From positions 1 through 16,367 of the forward strand of contig JAQXIB010000007.1 in assembly GCA_029007575.1 (NCBI GenBank): a stretch of DNA of 16,367 bases, in the 5' to 3' direction. Under the pieces are notes generated by a model, which was given only the letters and a program-made list of their open reading frames with translations, was not told the origin of the DNA and searched no databases. Below, piece by piece: positions 7,409-14,376 of this stretch. Made by a program: the position numbers and the translations under genes. Origin of the DNA: Clostridiales bacterium. GTDB lineage: Bacteria; Bacillota; Clostridia; Oscillospirales; Ruminococcaceae. The first letter of the stretch is position 1; each line of letters opens with the position of its first letter.

Positions 7409-7671
7409 TCAGTTCCTCGTTTCAAAGTTTTTATTATTTGTTCAGTGACAGTGCTTATATGATACGCAGTACACGGTCTGCCGAAACTGCAATCTGTTGT
7501 AATCGAGACTCACTGAACCCTTCATTCAGACGGATATCACCCCGTCTTGCCGCTGCGATAAATCATCATGCTTTCCGTGATTGGTTCAGCAGACATTATT
7601 ATTTACATAAAAAAACGAGGATATTTATCCTCGTTTCAGAATCAATTATGATCAAGCACTCAGTAAACAAC
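7409..7671 (-). promoter_or_regulatory. Long structured 5' leader of the helicase gene
   Basis: The predicted leader is about 260 nt. It contains an early intrinsic terminator (7609-7636) and, further downstream, three mutually competing segments. Plus-strand 7510-7518 (TCACTGAAC) can pair perfectly with 7440-7448 (GTTCAGTGA, 9 bp), and the overlapping 7513-7519 (CTGAACC) with 7583-7589 (GGTTCAG, 7 bp). Only one of these can form at a time. No recognisable riboswitch consensus or long leader peptide was found. Together with the OPT promoter region this fills the 448-base gap between the two genes (7409-7856). Confidence 0.5.
7609..7636 (-). terminator. Intrinsic terminator/attenuator within the helicase leader
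   Basis: Reading leftward, AAACGAGGA pairs with TCCTCGTTT across a short AT loop and is followed by a run of T residues (A-run 7609-7615 on the plus strand). It lies about 35-60 nt after the predicted transcription start, and no other leftward gene lies upstream that it could serve. That makes conditional premature termination the best explanation. Confidence 0.65.
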
Positions 7672-7677
7672 TTGTTT

Positions 7678-7706
7678 AGTATAACACAGCATCATCCTTT
7701 TGTCAA
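7678..7706 (-). promoter_or_regulatory. Consensus sigma-A promoter of the helicase gene
   Basis: On the minus strand a perfect TTGACA (7706-7701) and TATACT (7683-7678) are spaced by 17 bases. Transcription should start near 7671. Confidence 0.85.
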
Positions 7707-7786
7707 CTGATGGAATACGCAAAAAAATATCATTTTCCTCGGATGATTTCTTTCAAACGCAGGAATAAATTTCCGGAAACGGCAAA

Positions 7787-7795
7787 TGCTATATT
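7787..7795 (+). promoter_or_regulatory. Candidate extended -10 promoter for the OPT transporter
   Basis: TGCTATATT (TGN-TATATT) forms an extended -10 element with no convincing -35. A perfect palindrome TTTCCGGAAA (7770-7779) sits just upstream, and CCGGAAAC recurs at 7773-7780 and 7815-7822. Confidence 0.35.
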
Positions 7796-7856
7796 GAGAA
7801 ACCAAGATATCTGCCCGGAAACAAGTGGCGGACTTCAGAAGGGAATGATGATTTAG

Positions 7857-9788
7857 GTGAAGATGGAAAAAACAGATGATTTTCAGCCGTTTATACCGGC
7901 AGATCAGATAATGCCGGAATTTACGGTGACATCAATTGTTTTGGGGGTGCTGCTGGCAGTGGTTTTCGGTGCCGCAAACGCATATTTAGGCTTGCGGGTA
8001 GGCATGACGATATCGGCTTCGATTCCGGCGGCCGTGATTTCCATGGGCATCATTCGGATGATTTTACGCAAAGATTCGATATTGGAAAACAACATGGTAC
8101 AAACGATCGGCTCGGCAGGGGAATCCATAGCGGCAGGCGCAATTTTTACCCTGCCGGCGATGTTTATCTGGATGCAGGAATGGGGCGAGGGAGCGCCGTC
8201 GTTGTTGGAGATCACGCTGATTGCGCTGGTCGGAGGCATTTTGGGCATTTTGTTTATGATCCCGCTGCGCAAGGCGCTGATCGTGGAGGAACACGCGGTT
8301 TTGCCCTATCCGGAGGGCACGGCATGCGCCGAGGTGCTGCTTGCCGGAGAGGAAGGCGGCTCCAAAGCGTCTGCGGTTTTCACCGGACTTGGCGCGGCTG
8401 CCGGGTACAAGCTGGTTTCGGACGGATTCAAATTGTTTCCGAGTTCGCTCAACTATGATGTTCCCGCGTACAAAGGCGGTGCGGTAGGCATTGATCTCCT
8501 GCCGGCGCTGGTCGGTGTCGGATATATCTGCGGTCCGCGGATCTCCAGCTACATGCTGGCGGGAGGTGTGATGAGCTGGCTTGTCATGATGCCGATGCTC
8601 AGCATGTTCGGAGGGGATCAGGTGTTTTTTCCGGCAACCGATCCGATCAGCACCCTGTCTCCATCGGGCTTATGGAGCAATTATATCCGCTATATCGGGG
8701 CGGGAGCGGTTGCCGCGGGCGGAATCATCAGCTTGGTGAAATCCTTTCCGCTTATCATCAACACATTCGGAAAAGCAATGAAAGGACTGCTCCGAAAAGA
8801 TGACGGAGCAGCCGCAGGGCTCCGCACCGGACAGGATATCTCCATGAAACTCACGGTGCCGGCAGTCATTGCCATCATCTTGTTGATCTGGGCGTTGCCG
8901 GTTTTCCCGGTTCCTTTGGTGGGCGCGCTGATCATTGCGATATTCGGCTTCTTTTTTGCGACGGTGTCCGCAAGGTTGGTCGGATTGGTGGGAAGCAGCA
9001 ATAATCCGGTTTCCGGCATGACCATAGCCACACTGTTGTTTTCCACCCTGCTGTTAAAGCTGACCGGTATGACCGGACATACCGGCATGATGGGGGCAAT
9101 CGCGATCGGCTCCATTATCTGCATGGTGGCGTCCATTGCCGGCGACACCTCTCAGGATCTCAAAACGGGATACCTTTTAGGCGCCACGCCCCGAAAACAG
9201 CAATATGGTGAAATGATCGGCGTGGCTGCGGCGGCGTTGGCGATCGGCGGCGTGCTGTACCTGCTGAATGCCGCGTGGGGATACGGCTCACAGGAGCTGC
9301 CGGCTCCCCAGGCGATGCTGATGAAGATGGTGGTAGAGGGCGTTATGGAGGCAACCTTGCCTTGGACGCTTGTGCTGATCGGAGTAGGGCTGGCAATCGT
9401 GGCTGAGATCGTGCGGATACCGGTGCTGCCCTTTGCGGTGGGATTATATCTGCCGATCCACCTGAGTACCGGCATTATGGCAGGGGGGTTGGTAAGATTG
9501 TTTTTCGAGAAGCGGAAAAAAGTTTCGGAAGAAAAGCGAAAAGAGGAAATCAACCGCGGCATTTTGTATACTTCGGGCTTGATTGCAGGCGAAGGCTTGA
9601 TCGGCATTCTGCTCGCCGTTTTTGCGGTGATCCCGATCGGCACCGGAAGATTGAGCGACCTGATCGATCTGTCGGGTGTTTTCGGCTTTGACAGCAGCGG
9701 TGTCATACAGACCATACTGGCGATAATTGTTTACGGCTTGTTGATTTTCAGCCTGTTTCGAGCGTCTTTTCATCGCAAAAAACAATAA
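7857..9788 (+). CDS. OPT-family oligopeptide (or metal-chelate) transporter
   Basis: This is a 643-residue multi-spanning membrane protein of the OPT superfamily, proton-coupled importers of short peptides or metal chelates. Family signatures are visible throughout: NAYLGLRVGMTISASIPAAV near the N-terminus, LPYPEGTACAEVLLAGEEGG after the early helices, SSNNPVSGMTIATLL in the middle, and AGDTSQDLKTGYLLGATPRK. These match the prokaryotic OPT subfamily, and the length is typical. Starts: GTG 7857 has AAGGGA 12 bases upstream, while ATG 7863 would have AGGTGA almost abutting it; either changes only two residues. The next two genes (PqqD-like and membrane-anchored) run in the same direction about 135 bases on, with their own candidate promoter. 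The substrate cannot be told from sequence. Confidence 0.93.
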   Translation: MKMEKTDDFQPFIPADQIMPEFTVTSIVLGVLLAVVFGAANAYLGLRVGMTISASIPAAVISMGIIRMILRKDSILENNMVQTIGSAGESIAAGAIFTLPAMFIWMQEWGEGAPSLLEITLIALVGGILGILFMIPLRKALIVEEHAVLPYPEGTACAEVLLAGEEGGSKASAVFTGLGAAAGYKLVSDGFKLFPSSLNYDVPAYKGGAVGIDLLPALVGVGYICGPRISSYMLAGGVMSWLVMMPMLSMFGGDQVFFPATDPISTLSPSGLWSNYIRYIGAGAVAAGGIISLVKSFPLIINTFGKAMKGLLRKDDGAAAGLRTGQDISMKLTVPAVIAIILLIWALPVFPVPLVGALIIAIFGFFFATVSARLVGLVGSSNNPVSGMTIATLLFSTLLLKLTGMTGHTGMMGAIAIGSIICMVASIAGDTSQDLKTGYLLGATPRKQQYGEMIGVAAAALAIGGVLYLLNAAWGYGSQELPAPQAMLMKMVVEGVMEATLPWTLVLIGVGLAIVAEIVRIPVLPFAVGLYLPIHLSTGIMAGGLVRLFFEKRKKVSEEKRKEEINRGILYTSGLIAGEGLIGILLAVFAVIPIGTGRLSDLIDLSGVFGFDSSGVIQTILAIIVYGLLIFSLFRASFHRKKQ

Positions 9789-9805
9789 ATCGATTCGTCA
9801 TACGA

Positions 9806-9842
9806 AACCGGGAACAGCAGAGATTTTTTGCTTTTCCCGGTT
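9806..9842 (+). terminator. Stem-loop after the OPT gene, probable terminator
   Basis: AACCGGGAA (9806-9814) pairs with TTCCCGGTT (9834-9842), with AGCA/TGCT inside. The following sequence (CGGATGTTTC) is only weakly T-rich, so read-through to the PqqD gene is possible. Confidence 0.5.
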
Positions 9843-9852
9843 CGGATGTTTC

Positions 9853-9880
9853 TTGCCGCAAACGTTCCGATAAGTATAAA
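9853..9880 (+). promoter_or_regulatory. Candidate promoter for the pqqD-like gene with flanking inverted repeat
   Basis: TTGCCG (9853-9858) and TATAAA (9875-9880) are 16 bases apart. TTGCCGC (9853-9859) is the exact complement of GCGGCAA (9881-9887), so the -10 box is bracketed by a 7-base inverted repeat that could be an operator. Confidence 0.4.
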
Positions 9881-9923
9881 GCGGCAAAAAAGGTAAAATG
9901 AAAAAAATCCAGAAAGGCAGGTT

Positions 9924-10316
9924 ATGGTGATGGCCAAAAGCAAAAATATGTTAGAATTTATTCCGAAGCGAAACGCGAAAATCGGTTGGCAGACACAGGA
10001 AAACGGCTTGGTACGGCTTTCGGTTCCGCATCGTGGATTCTATCATAAATTGGCGCAGCTATTAGTCAAAGCACCGCCGGTCAGCAAGATTGATATGGAT
10101 CGATTCGGGAGTTTTATCTGGCATGCCATAGACGGACGGCGTTCGATTGCAGAGATAGCCGAAACGGTTGAGCAGAAGTTTGGAAAAGAGGCGGAGCCGC
10201 TGTATGAAAGGCTGACAGCGTTTTTCCGAATCCTTTACGGGAATCGGTTCATCTCTTTCCAGGTACCGGCAACAGGAAAAACGTTTCGGGATAATACATT
10301 GCAAAAAGGAGCTTAG
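9924..10316 (+). CDS. PqqD family protein (RRE-like winged helix)
   Basis: This 130-residue protein matches the PqqD family. The core block DRFGSFIWHAIDGRRSIAEI (residues 59-78) carries the characteristic G-S-x-x-W and D-G-x-x-S/T pattern. It is followed by EQKFG and a helix ending in the family-typical aromatic/basic segment. PqqD domains act as peptide chaperones (RiPP recognition elements) with radical SAM enzymes, but no radical SAM gene or precursor peptide is adjacent. The N-terminal 50 residues (GLVRLSVPHRGFYHKLAQLL) form the extension seen in clostridial members. AGAAAGG lies 6 bases before ATG 9924; an in-frame ATG at 9930 is an alternative. Its position after the OPT gene suggests a role tied to peptide uptake, which is inference. 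Confidence 0.8.
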   Translation: MVMAKSKNMLEFIPKRNAKIGWQTQENGLVRLSVPHRGFYHKLAQLLVKAPPVSKIDMDRFGSFIWHAIDGRRSIAEIAETVEQKFGKEAEPLYERLTAFFRILYGNRFISFQVPATGKTFRDNTLQKGA

Positions 10317-10323
10317 GAAAATC

Positions 10324-10671
10324 ATGTGGAAAACGGCAGGCTATCTGGTTTTGTTTACGGTTTCCTCTGCGGTGATTTATACGTGGGGGATGCTGAAAAG
10401 CCGCAACGAGCAGCGGCAATTGACAGCGATGCTGACACGGAAATGCCAGCGGATAATTCGAAAAAAGCTGAAAAAGGAACAATCTGTGACCGTTGATCAG
10501 GCGGCAGAAGCAATCAAATATGTGACGGTGTCGCTTTTTTACAGCCGAAAGCGGTTTGGCGTGACCGACGCGCCGCTTTTTGCCAGACATCTGCTGGACC
10601 AAATGGAGAATGAGGGAAAGATCTGCTTTGTCGATCCGCAGAAAATGATCTGTACCGGAAAACCGTGCTGA
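10324..10671 (+). CDS. Small membrane-anchored protein of unknown function
   Basis: This is a 115-residue protein of a family I do not recognise. A single hydrophobic N-terminal helix (residues 4-23, YLVLFTVSSAVIYTWGML) should anchor it. It is followed by a strongly basic, helical segment (RKCQRIIRKKLKKE) and a mixed alpha/beta region (VTVDQAAEAIKYVTVSLFYS...). Because the positive residues follow the helix, the body is likely cytoplasmic. AGGA lies a few bases before the ATG, and only 7 bases separate it from the pqqD-like stop codon, so the two genes form one operon. Its co-location with OPT and PqqD is the only functional clue. Confidence 0.75.
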   Translation: MWKTAGYLVLFTVSSAVIYTWGMLKSRNEQRQLTAMLTRKCQRIIRKKLKKEQSVTVDQAAEAIKYVTVSLFYSRKRFGVTDAPLFARHLLDQMENEGKICFVDPQKMICTGKPC

Positions 10672-10822
10672 TAACCTGTACCGGTGTTTTCGTAAAGCAA
10701 ATACTTGATGGGTTCATCCGAATTTTGACATTCTTCCTGTCGAAAAGCACAAACCGATCCGCCTGAAAAAAACACTGTACATTGATTTCCAACAAAACAC
10801 TGTTTAAATGCGGGAAAAAACA

Positions 10823-10851
10823 TTGACAAATCATGAATAAAATAGTATTAT
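10823..10851 (+). promoter_or_regulatory. Consensus sigma-A promoter of the liv operon
   Basis: A perfect TTGACA (10823-10828) and TATTAT (10846-10851) are spaced by 17 bases. The leader is about 90 nt and contains a small CCAATT/AATTGG hairpin (10879-10884 with 10899-10904). The AAAACACTGT direct repeats at 10769-10778 and 10794-10803 lie just upstream. The rest of the 276-base gap (10672-10947) shows nothing else convincing. Confidence 0.85.
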
Positions 10852-10947
10852 TATAAGAAATTATATCCTTATTTTTAGCCAATTCTCTGAGAAAATGAAA
10901 TTGGAGAAGCAAAGGTAAAAAATAAATAAGAAAGCAAGGTATGCAGT

Positions 10948-12132
10948 ATGAAAAAATCGATGCTAAAATTAGCTGCACTCGGTATGACTGCGGCTATGGC
11001 TCTCTCTGTTATGGCCGGATGCGGCGAAAACAGCGGAAGCGGCGACGCCGATTATAAAACCGGCGTAAAATTTAAAGTGGGAGACACTTTCAAAATCGGC
11101 GGCATGGGACCGCTCACCGGCGAAAATGCTTCCTACGGTATTTCCGTGAAGAACGGCGCGCAGGTTGCTGTGGATGAAATCAACGCTGCGGGCGGTATTG
11201 ACGGTATGAAATTGGAGCTTTTCTTTGAGGATGATGAAGCAAGTCCGGAAAAAGCCGCTACCGCGTACAACAAATTAATGGACAATGAGATCGTTGCAAT
11301 GCTCGGCGCTACCACCAGCGGCGCTACCATCGCTTTAGGCGAGCTGACCAAGCAGGACGGCATTTTACAGCTGACCCCGAGCGGCTCCGCACAGGATTGC
11401 ACCAAATACGGCAATGCGTTCCGTATCTGCTTTACCGATCCGCTGCAGGGTAAAAACATGGCAGAGTACATATACACCACGTTAGGCAAAAAGAAAATTG
11501 CCATTATGTATGATGTTGCGGAAGATTACAGCAAGGGTATTACCGACGCGTTTGAGGCCAGATACAAAGAACTCGGCGGCACCGTTGTGGCAAAAGAGTC
11601 TTTGGGCAACGAGCAGGATTACAATACTCAATTAACCAAAATCAAAGCAACCGATGCAGAGGCTATCTTTGTACCGGCTTATTATCAAAAGGTTTCCTAT
11701 GTGCTCAAGCAGTCCAAGGATGCCGGCATTACCCTTCCTTATTTCGGCTGTGACGGCTGGGACGGCGTGCTGAAACAGCTCGGCAACGACGCGGCTTTGG
11801 CAAACGGCGCTCAGTTCCTGACTCCTTTTGTGGCGAATGATCCGAATGCTGACATTCAGAAATTTGTTACCGCTTATAAAGCAAAATACAATGCGGATCC
11901 GGACCAGTTTGCTGCCGACGCTTATGACGGTATCTACGTCATCAAAGCAGCAATCGAAAAAGCCGGCATCAAAGCAAACAGCGAGTTTGTAAGCGATGAT
12001 CTGATTAATGCCATGACACAAATCTCCGTTTCAGGTTTGACCGGAGATATGACCTTTAATGCGGACGGTGAGCCGAACAAAGGTACCAAAATCGTTGAAA
12101 TCGTAGACGGTCAATATACTGCGAAAAACTAA
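10948..12132 (+). CDS. livK: Branched-chain amino acid ABC transporter substrate-binding lipoprotein
   Basis: This is the extracellular receptor of a Liv/HAAT-type importer. Residues 1-25 form a lipoprotein signal peptide: basic start MKKSMLK, hydrophobic core and lipobox VMAGC, with Cys25 as the lipidation site. A short Gly/Ser linker follows. The mature part is a type I periplasmic-binding fold: FKIGGMGPLTGENASYGISV opens it, then NAAGGIDGMKLELFFEDDEASPEKA, LGATTSGATIALGELTKQDG and FVPAYYQKVSYVLKQSKDAG. At 394 aa it has the usual length. Family members bind Leu/Ile/Val, but others bind amides, urea or aromatic acids, so the ligand is not certain. GCAAGG precedes the ATG by 8-9 bases. A stable hairpin follows the gene and should raise receptor mRNA over the permease genes. 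Confidence 0.95.
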   Translation: MKKSMLKLAALGMTAAMALSVMAGCGENSGSGDADYKTGVKFKVGDTFKIGGMGPLTGENASYGISVKNGAQVAVDEINAAGGIDGMKLELFFEDDEASPEKAATAYNKLMDNEIVAMLGATTSGATIALGELTKQDGILQLTPSGSAQDCTKYGNAFRICFTDPLQGKNMAEYIYTTLGKKKIAIMYDVAEDYSKGITDAFEARYKELGGTVVAKESLGNEQDYNTQLTKIKATDAEAIFVPAYYQKVSYVLKQSKDAGITLPYFGCDGWDGVLKQLGNDAALANGAQFLTPFVANDPNADIQKFVTAYKAKYNADPDQFAADAYDGIYVIKAAIEKAGIKANSEFVSDDLINAMTQISVSGLTGDMTFNADGEPNKGTKIVEIVDGQYTAKN

Positions 12133-12149
12133 TTCAAGAGGTAAAATAT

Positions 12150-12188
12150 CGGGAGAGGGAAGCTTCTCTCTCCCGGTTATCCTTTTTT
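12150..12188 (+). terminator. Hairpin after livK (partial terminator or 3'-end stabiliser)
   Basis: A near-perfect self-complementary 26-base segment (12150-12175; CGGGAGAG arm and CTCTCCCG arm with one G-U pair) is followed after 7 bases by TTTTTT (12183-12188). The displaced T-tract suggests leaky termination, which fits higher expression of a binding protein than of its permeases. Confidence 0.65.
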
Positions 12189-12213
12189 GAACAGATTCAA
12201 TGGTTGAAAAGAT

Positions 12214-12327
12214 AATTTCAGTTGATAAAAATTATTTTACCCGATAAGAATGGGAATGAAAAATATTTTTTATCAGCTGAAATTTTGGTGTTTTTATCGG
12301 GAAACATCCGGTGCGGATAAGACCGGA
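12214..12327 (+). promoter_or_regulatory. Interleaved complementary segments upstream of livH
   Basis: A 24-base arm (12214-12237) is complementary, with one mismatch and one G-U pair, to 12261-12284. Within the loop, CCCGATAA (12240-12247) is exactly complementary to TTATCGGG (12294-12301), beyond the right arm. The order A-B-A'-B' means either a pseudoknot or two exclusive folds. A third hairpin TCCGGT/ACCGGA (12307-12312 with 12322-12327) ends 5 bases before the livH ribosome binding site AAGGAAG (12333-12339). No known riboswitch class was recognised. Confidence 0.5.
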
Positions 12328-12350
12328 AGCGGAAGGAAGAAACGTTACAT

Positions 12351-13238
12351 ATGGAATGGATTACACAGTTTATTACACAATTGATTAACGGCTTAAATGT
12401 CGGAAGCGTATACGCATTGATCGCACTTGGCTATACAATGGTATACGGAATTGCAAAAATGTTGAATTTTGCACACGGCGATGTGATCATGGTCGGTTCT
12501 TACACGGTATTTGTTGCAATCAGCTCACTGAAATTTCCGCCCTATCTTTCCATACTGGTGGGCATTATCGTTTGTACGGTGCTTGGCGTTGTGGTGGAAA
12601 AAATCGCTTATAAGCCTTTGCGGAATACTTCTCCTTTAACTGTATTGATCACCGCGATCGGAGTCAGCTATTTCCTGCAAAGCCTGAGCTTGCTGATTTT
12701 CGGAGATCAGCAGCGTTCTTTCCAGTCTTTGATTCCTTTCGCCGGTTTTGAAGCGGGCGGAATCAAAATGAGCGGAAACCAGATCGTGACACTGATTGTT
12801 ACCCTGCTGATCATGGTTGGCTTGACCTTGTTTATCAAGAAAACCAAGACTGGAAGTGCTATGCTTGCCGTTTCGGAGGATAAGGGCGCTGCGGAACTGA
12901 TGGGAGTTAACGTAAACAAAACGATTTCGCTGACCTTCGCGATCGGTTCGGCGCTGGCTGCGGTGGCAGGTGTGCTGTATTCCAGCTCTTATGGATTTAT
13001 CGGGCCGTACATGGGCGCGATGCCCGGTATTAAGGCGTTTATCGCGGCGGTGCTAGGCGGTATCGGCAGTATTCCGGGTGCAATGCTCGGCGGTATTTTG
13101 CTGGGAATCATCGAAAGCTTGTCCAAAGCCTACATATCCACCGAGTTGTCTGATGCGATCGTATTCGGTATTCTGATTCTTGTGCTGATCATCCGTCCGG
13201 CAGGGCTGCTTGGCAAAAACAGAATGGAAAAAGTATAA
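12351..13238 (+). CDS. livH: Branched-chain amino acid ABC transporter permease LivH
   Basis: This 295-residue membrane protein is one half of the translocation pore of the importer. The signature LNFAHGDVIMVGSY (residues 38-51) after the first helix is characteristic of LivH. GVNVNKTISLTFAIGSALAAVAGVLY is the region that contacts the ATPases, and LGGIGSIPGAMLGGILLGIIE precedes the last helices. The family normally has about eight membrane spans at this length, consistent with the hydrophobic pattern. AAGGAAG lies 11 bases upstream of the ATG, a slightly long spacing, after a structured spacer. It forms a heterodimer with LivM, encoded 101 bases downstream; that gap holds no gene. Confidence 0.95.
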   Translation: MEWITQFITQLINGLNVGSVYALIALGYTMVYGIAKMLNFAHGDVIMVGSYTVFVAISSLKFPPYLSILVGIIVCTVLGVVVEKIAYKPLRNTSPLTVLITAIGVSYFLQSLSLLIFGDQQRSFQSLIPFAGFEAGGIKMSGNQIVTLIVTLLIMVGLTLFIKKTKTGSAMLAVSEDKGAAELMGVNVNKTISLTFAIGSALAAVAGVLYSSSYGFIGPYMGAMPGIKAFIAAVLGGIGSIPGAMLGGILLGIIESLSKAYISTELSDAIVFGILILVLIIRPAGLLGKNRMEKV

Positions 13239-13339
13239 ACGATTTTTTGGGCGCAAAACACAGGATTCAAACTGTTCGGAATATTTTAGTTTAAGCGGAA
13301 GGTGGTTTTCCTCCGATTACGGCGGAAAAACAAGGAACT

Positions 13340-14317
13340 ATGAGAAAAATTTTGACAAAGAAAAACATCATCACGCTGATTTTGACCATCGCATTGTATG
13401 CGGTGCTGTTTGGATTGGTGGAGGGCGGCGTTTTTTCCCGCCACATGAAAAGTCTTCTTGTTCCGATCGGAATCAATATTATATTGGCGGTGTCGCTGAA
13501 TCTTACGGTCGGCTTTTTGGGAGAATTGACTTTGGGACATGCCGGATTTATGTCGGTGGGCGCATATGTCGGCTGTATTTTCAGTGCAACATCGGGACTG
13601 CCTGATTATCTGTCCTTTGTTTTAGGTATGATCCTCGGCGGACTCGCTGCGGCTTTGATCGGCCTTGTGATCGGAATTCCGGTGCTGCGGTTAAAAGGTG
13701 ATTACCTGGCGATCGTGACGTTGGCGTTCGGTGAGATCATTCGTTCCATCATGGAAAATCTAACCATCACCGGAGGCGCGTCGGGATACAGAGGAATCCC
13801 GATGTTATCAGATTACACCATCGTATTTATTGTGGCAGTGATCACGATTTTCGTTATCGCCAACCTGGTAAATTCCCGTCACGGACGCGCGATCTGTTCG
13901 ATTCGTGACAACGTGATCGCCGCAGAGTCGGTGGGAATCAATGTTACATATTATAAAATATTTGTTTTTGTCATTGCCGCTTTTTTTGCCGGTGTTGCCG
14001 GCGTTTTATACGGACATAACCTGGGAATTCTGATCCCTGCCCGATTTGATTATAATAAATCAATTGAAATTTTGGTTATTGTAGTGTTAGGCGGTATGGG
14101 AAGTCTGAAGGGCTCGGTCATTGCCGCAACGCTGATCACCTTGTTGCCTGAGGTGCTGCGCGGCGCAGATAATTTCCGGATGTTGCTGTATTCGATTGTA
14201 TTGATCGTGATGATGCTGCTCAATGCTTCACCGAGATTCGCTTCCATTAAGGCAAAACTCAGATGGGAAAATTTAGCCGCACTGTTTGGCAGAAAGAAAA
14301 CAGTCAAGGAACAATAA
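13340..14317 (+). CDS. livM: Branched-chain amino acid ABC transporter permease LivM
   Basis: This 325-residue permease is the partner of LivH. The diagnostic LGELTLGHAGFMSVGAY lies at residues 60-76, GIPVLRLKGDYLAIVTLAFGEI follows, and the ITGGASGYRGIP loop is typical of LivM. GINVTYYKIFVFVIAAFFAGVAGVLYG forms the ATPase-contact helix region, and VLGGMGSLKGSVIAA closes the core. The N-terminus MRKILTKKN is basic, consistent with a cytoplasmic start. AAGGAA precedes the ATG at close spacing. It lies 38 bases upstream of the livG ribosome binding region with no terminator between them, so livHMGF is read as one transcript. Confidence 0.95.
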   Translation: MRKILTKKNIITLILTIALYAVLFGLVEGGVFSRHMKSLLVPIGINIILAVSLNLTVGFLGELTLGHAGFMSVGAYVGCIFSATSGLPDYLSFVLGMILGGLAAALIGLVIGIPVLRLKGDYLAIVTLAFGEIIRSIMENLTITGGASGYRGIPMLSDYTIVFIVAVITIFVIANLVNSRHGRAICSIRDNVIAAESVGINVTYYKIFVFVIAAFFAGVAGVLYGHNLGILIPARFDYNKSIEILVIVVLGGMGSLKGSVIAATLITLLPEVLRGADNFRMLLYSIVLIVMMLLNASPRFASIKAKLRWENLAALFGRKKTVKEQ

Positions 14318-14376
14318 TGCAGTGCTGAAAATCTTGATAAAGGAGTCGGGGCGGATTGCCGCTCCGGTATGATACA

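Noticed and set aside
7375..7710. Plus-strand frame of 111 codons across the helicase leader
   Set aside because: It overlaps the helicase 5' end and its promoter in antisense, has no ribosome binding site, and its composition is not protein-like.
8690..9715. Two long minus-strand frames opposite the OPT gene
   Set aside because: Pro/Ser/Ile/Thr-rich shadow translations without ribosome binding sites or recognisable domains.
10650..10690. Possible terminator after the small membrane-anchored gene
   Set aside because: CTGTACCGG occurs twice as a direct repeat, but no stable stem with a T-tract could be drawn.
10514..10978. Minus-strand frames across the gap before livK
   Set aside because: They overlap the consensus liv promoter and the 3' end of the membrane-anchored gene, and show no domain.
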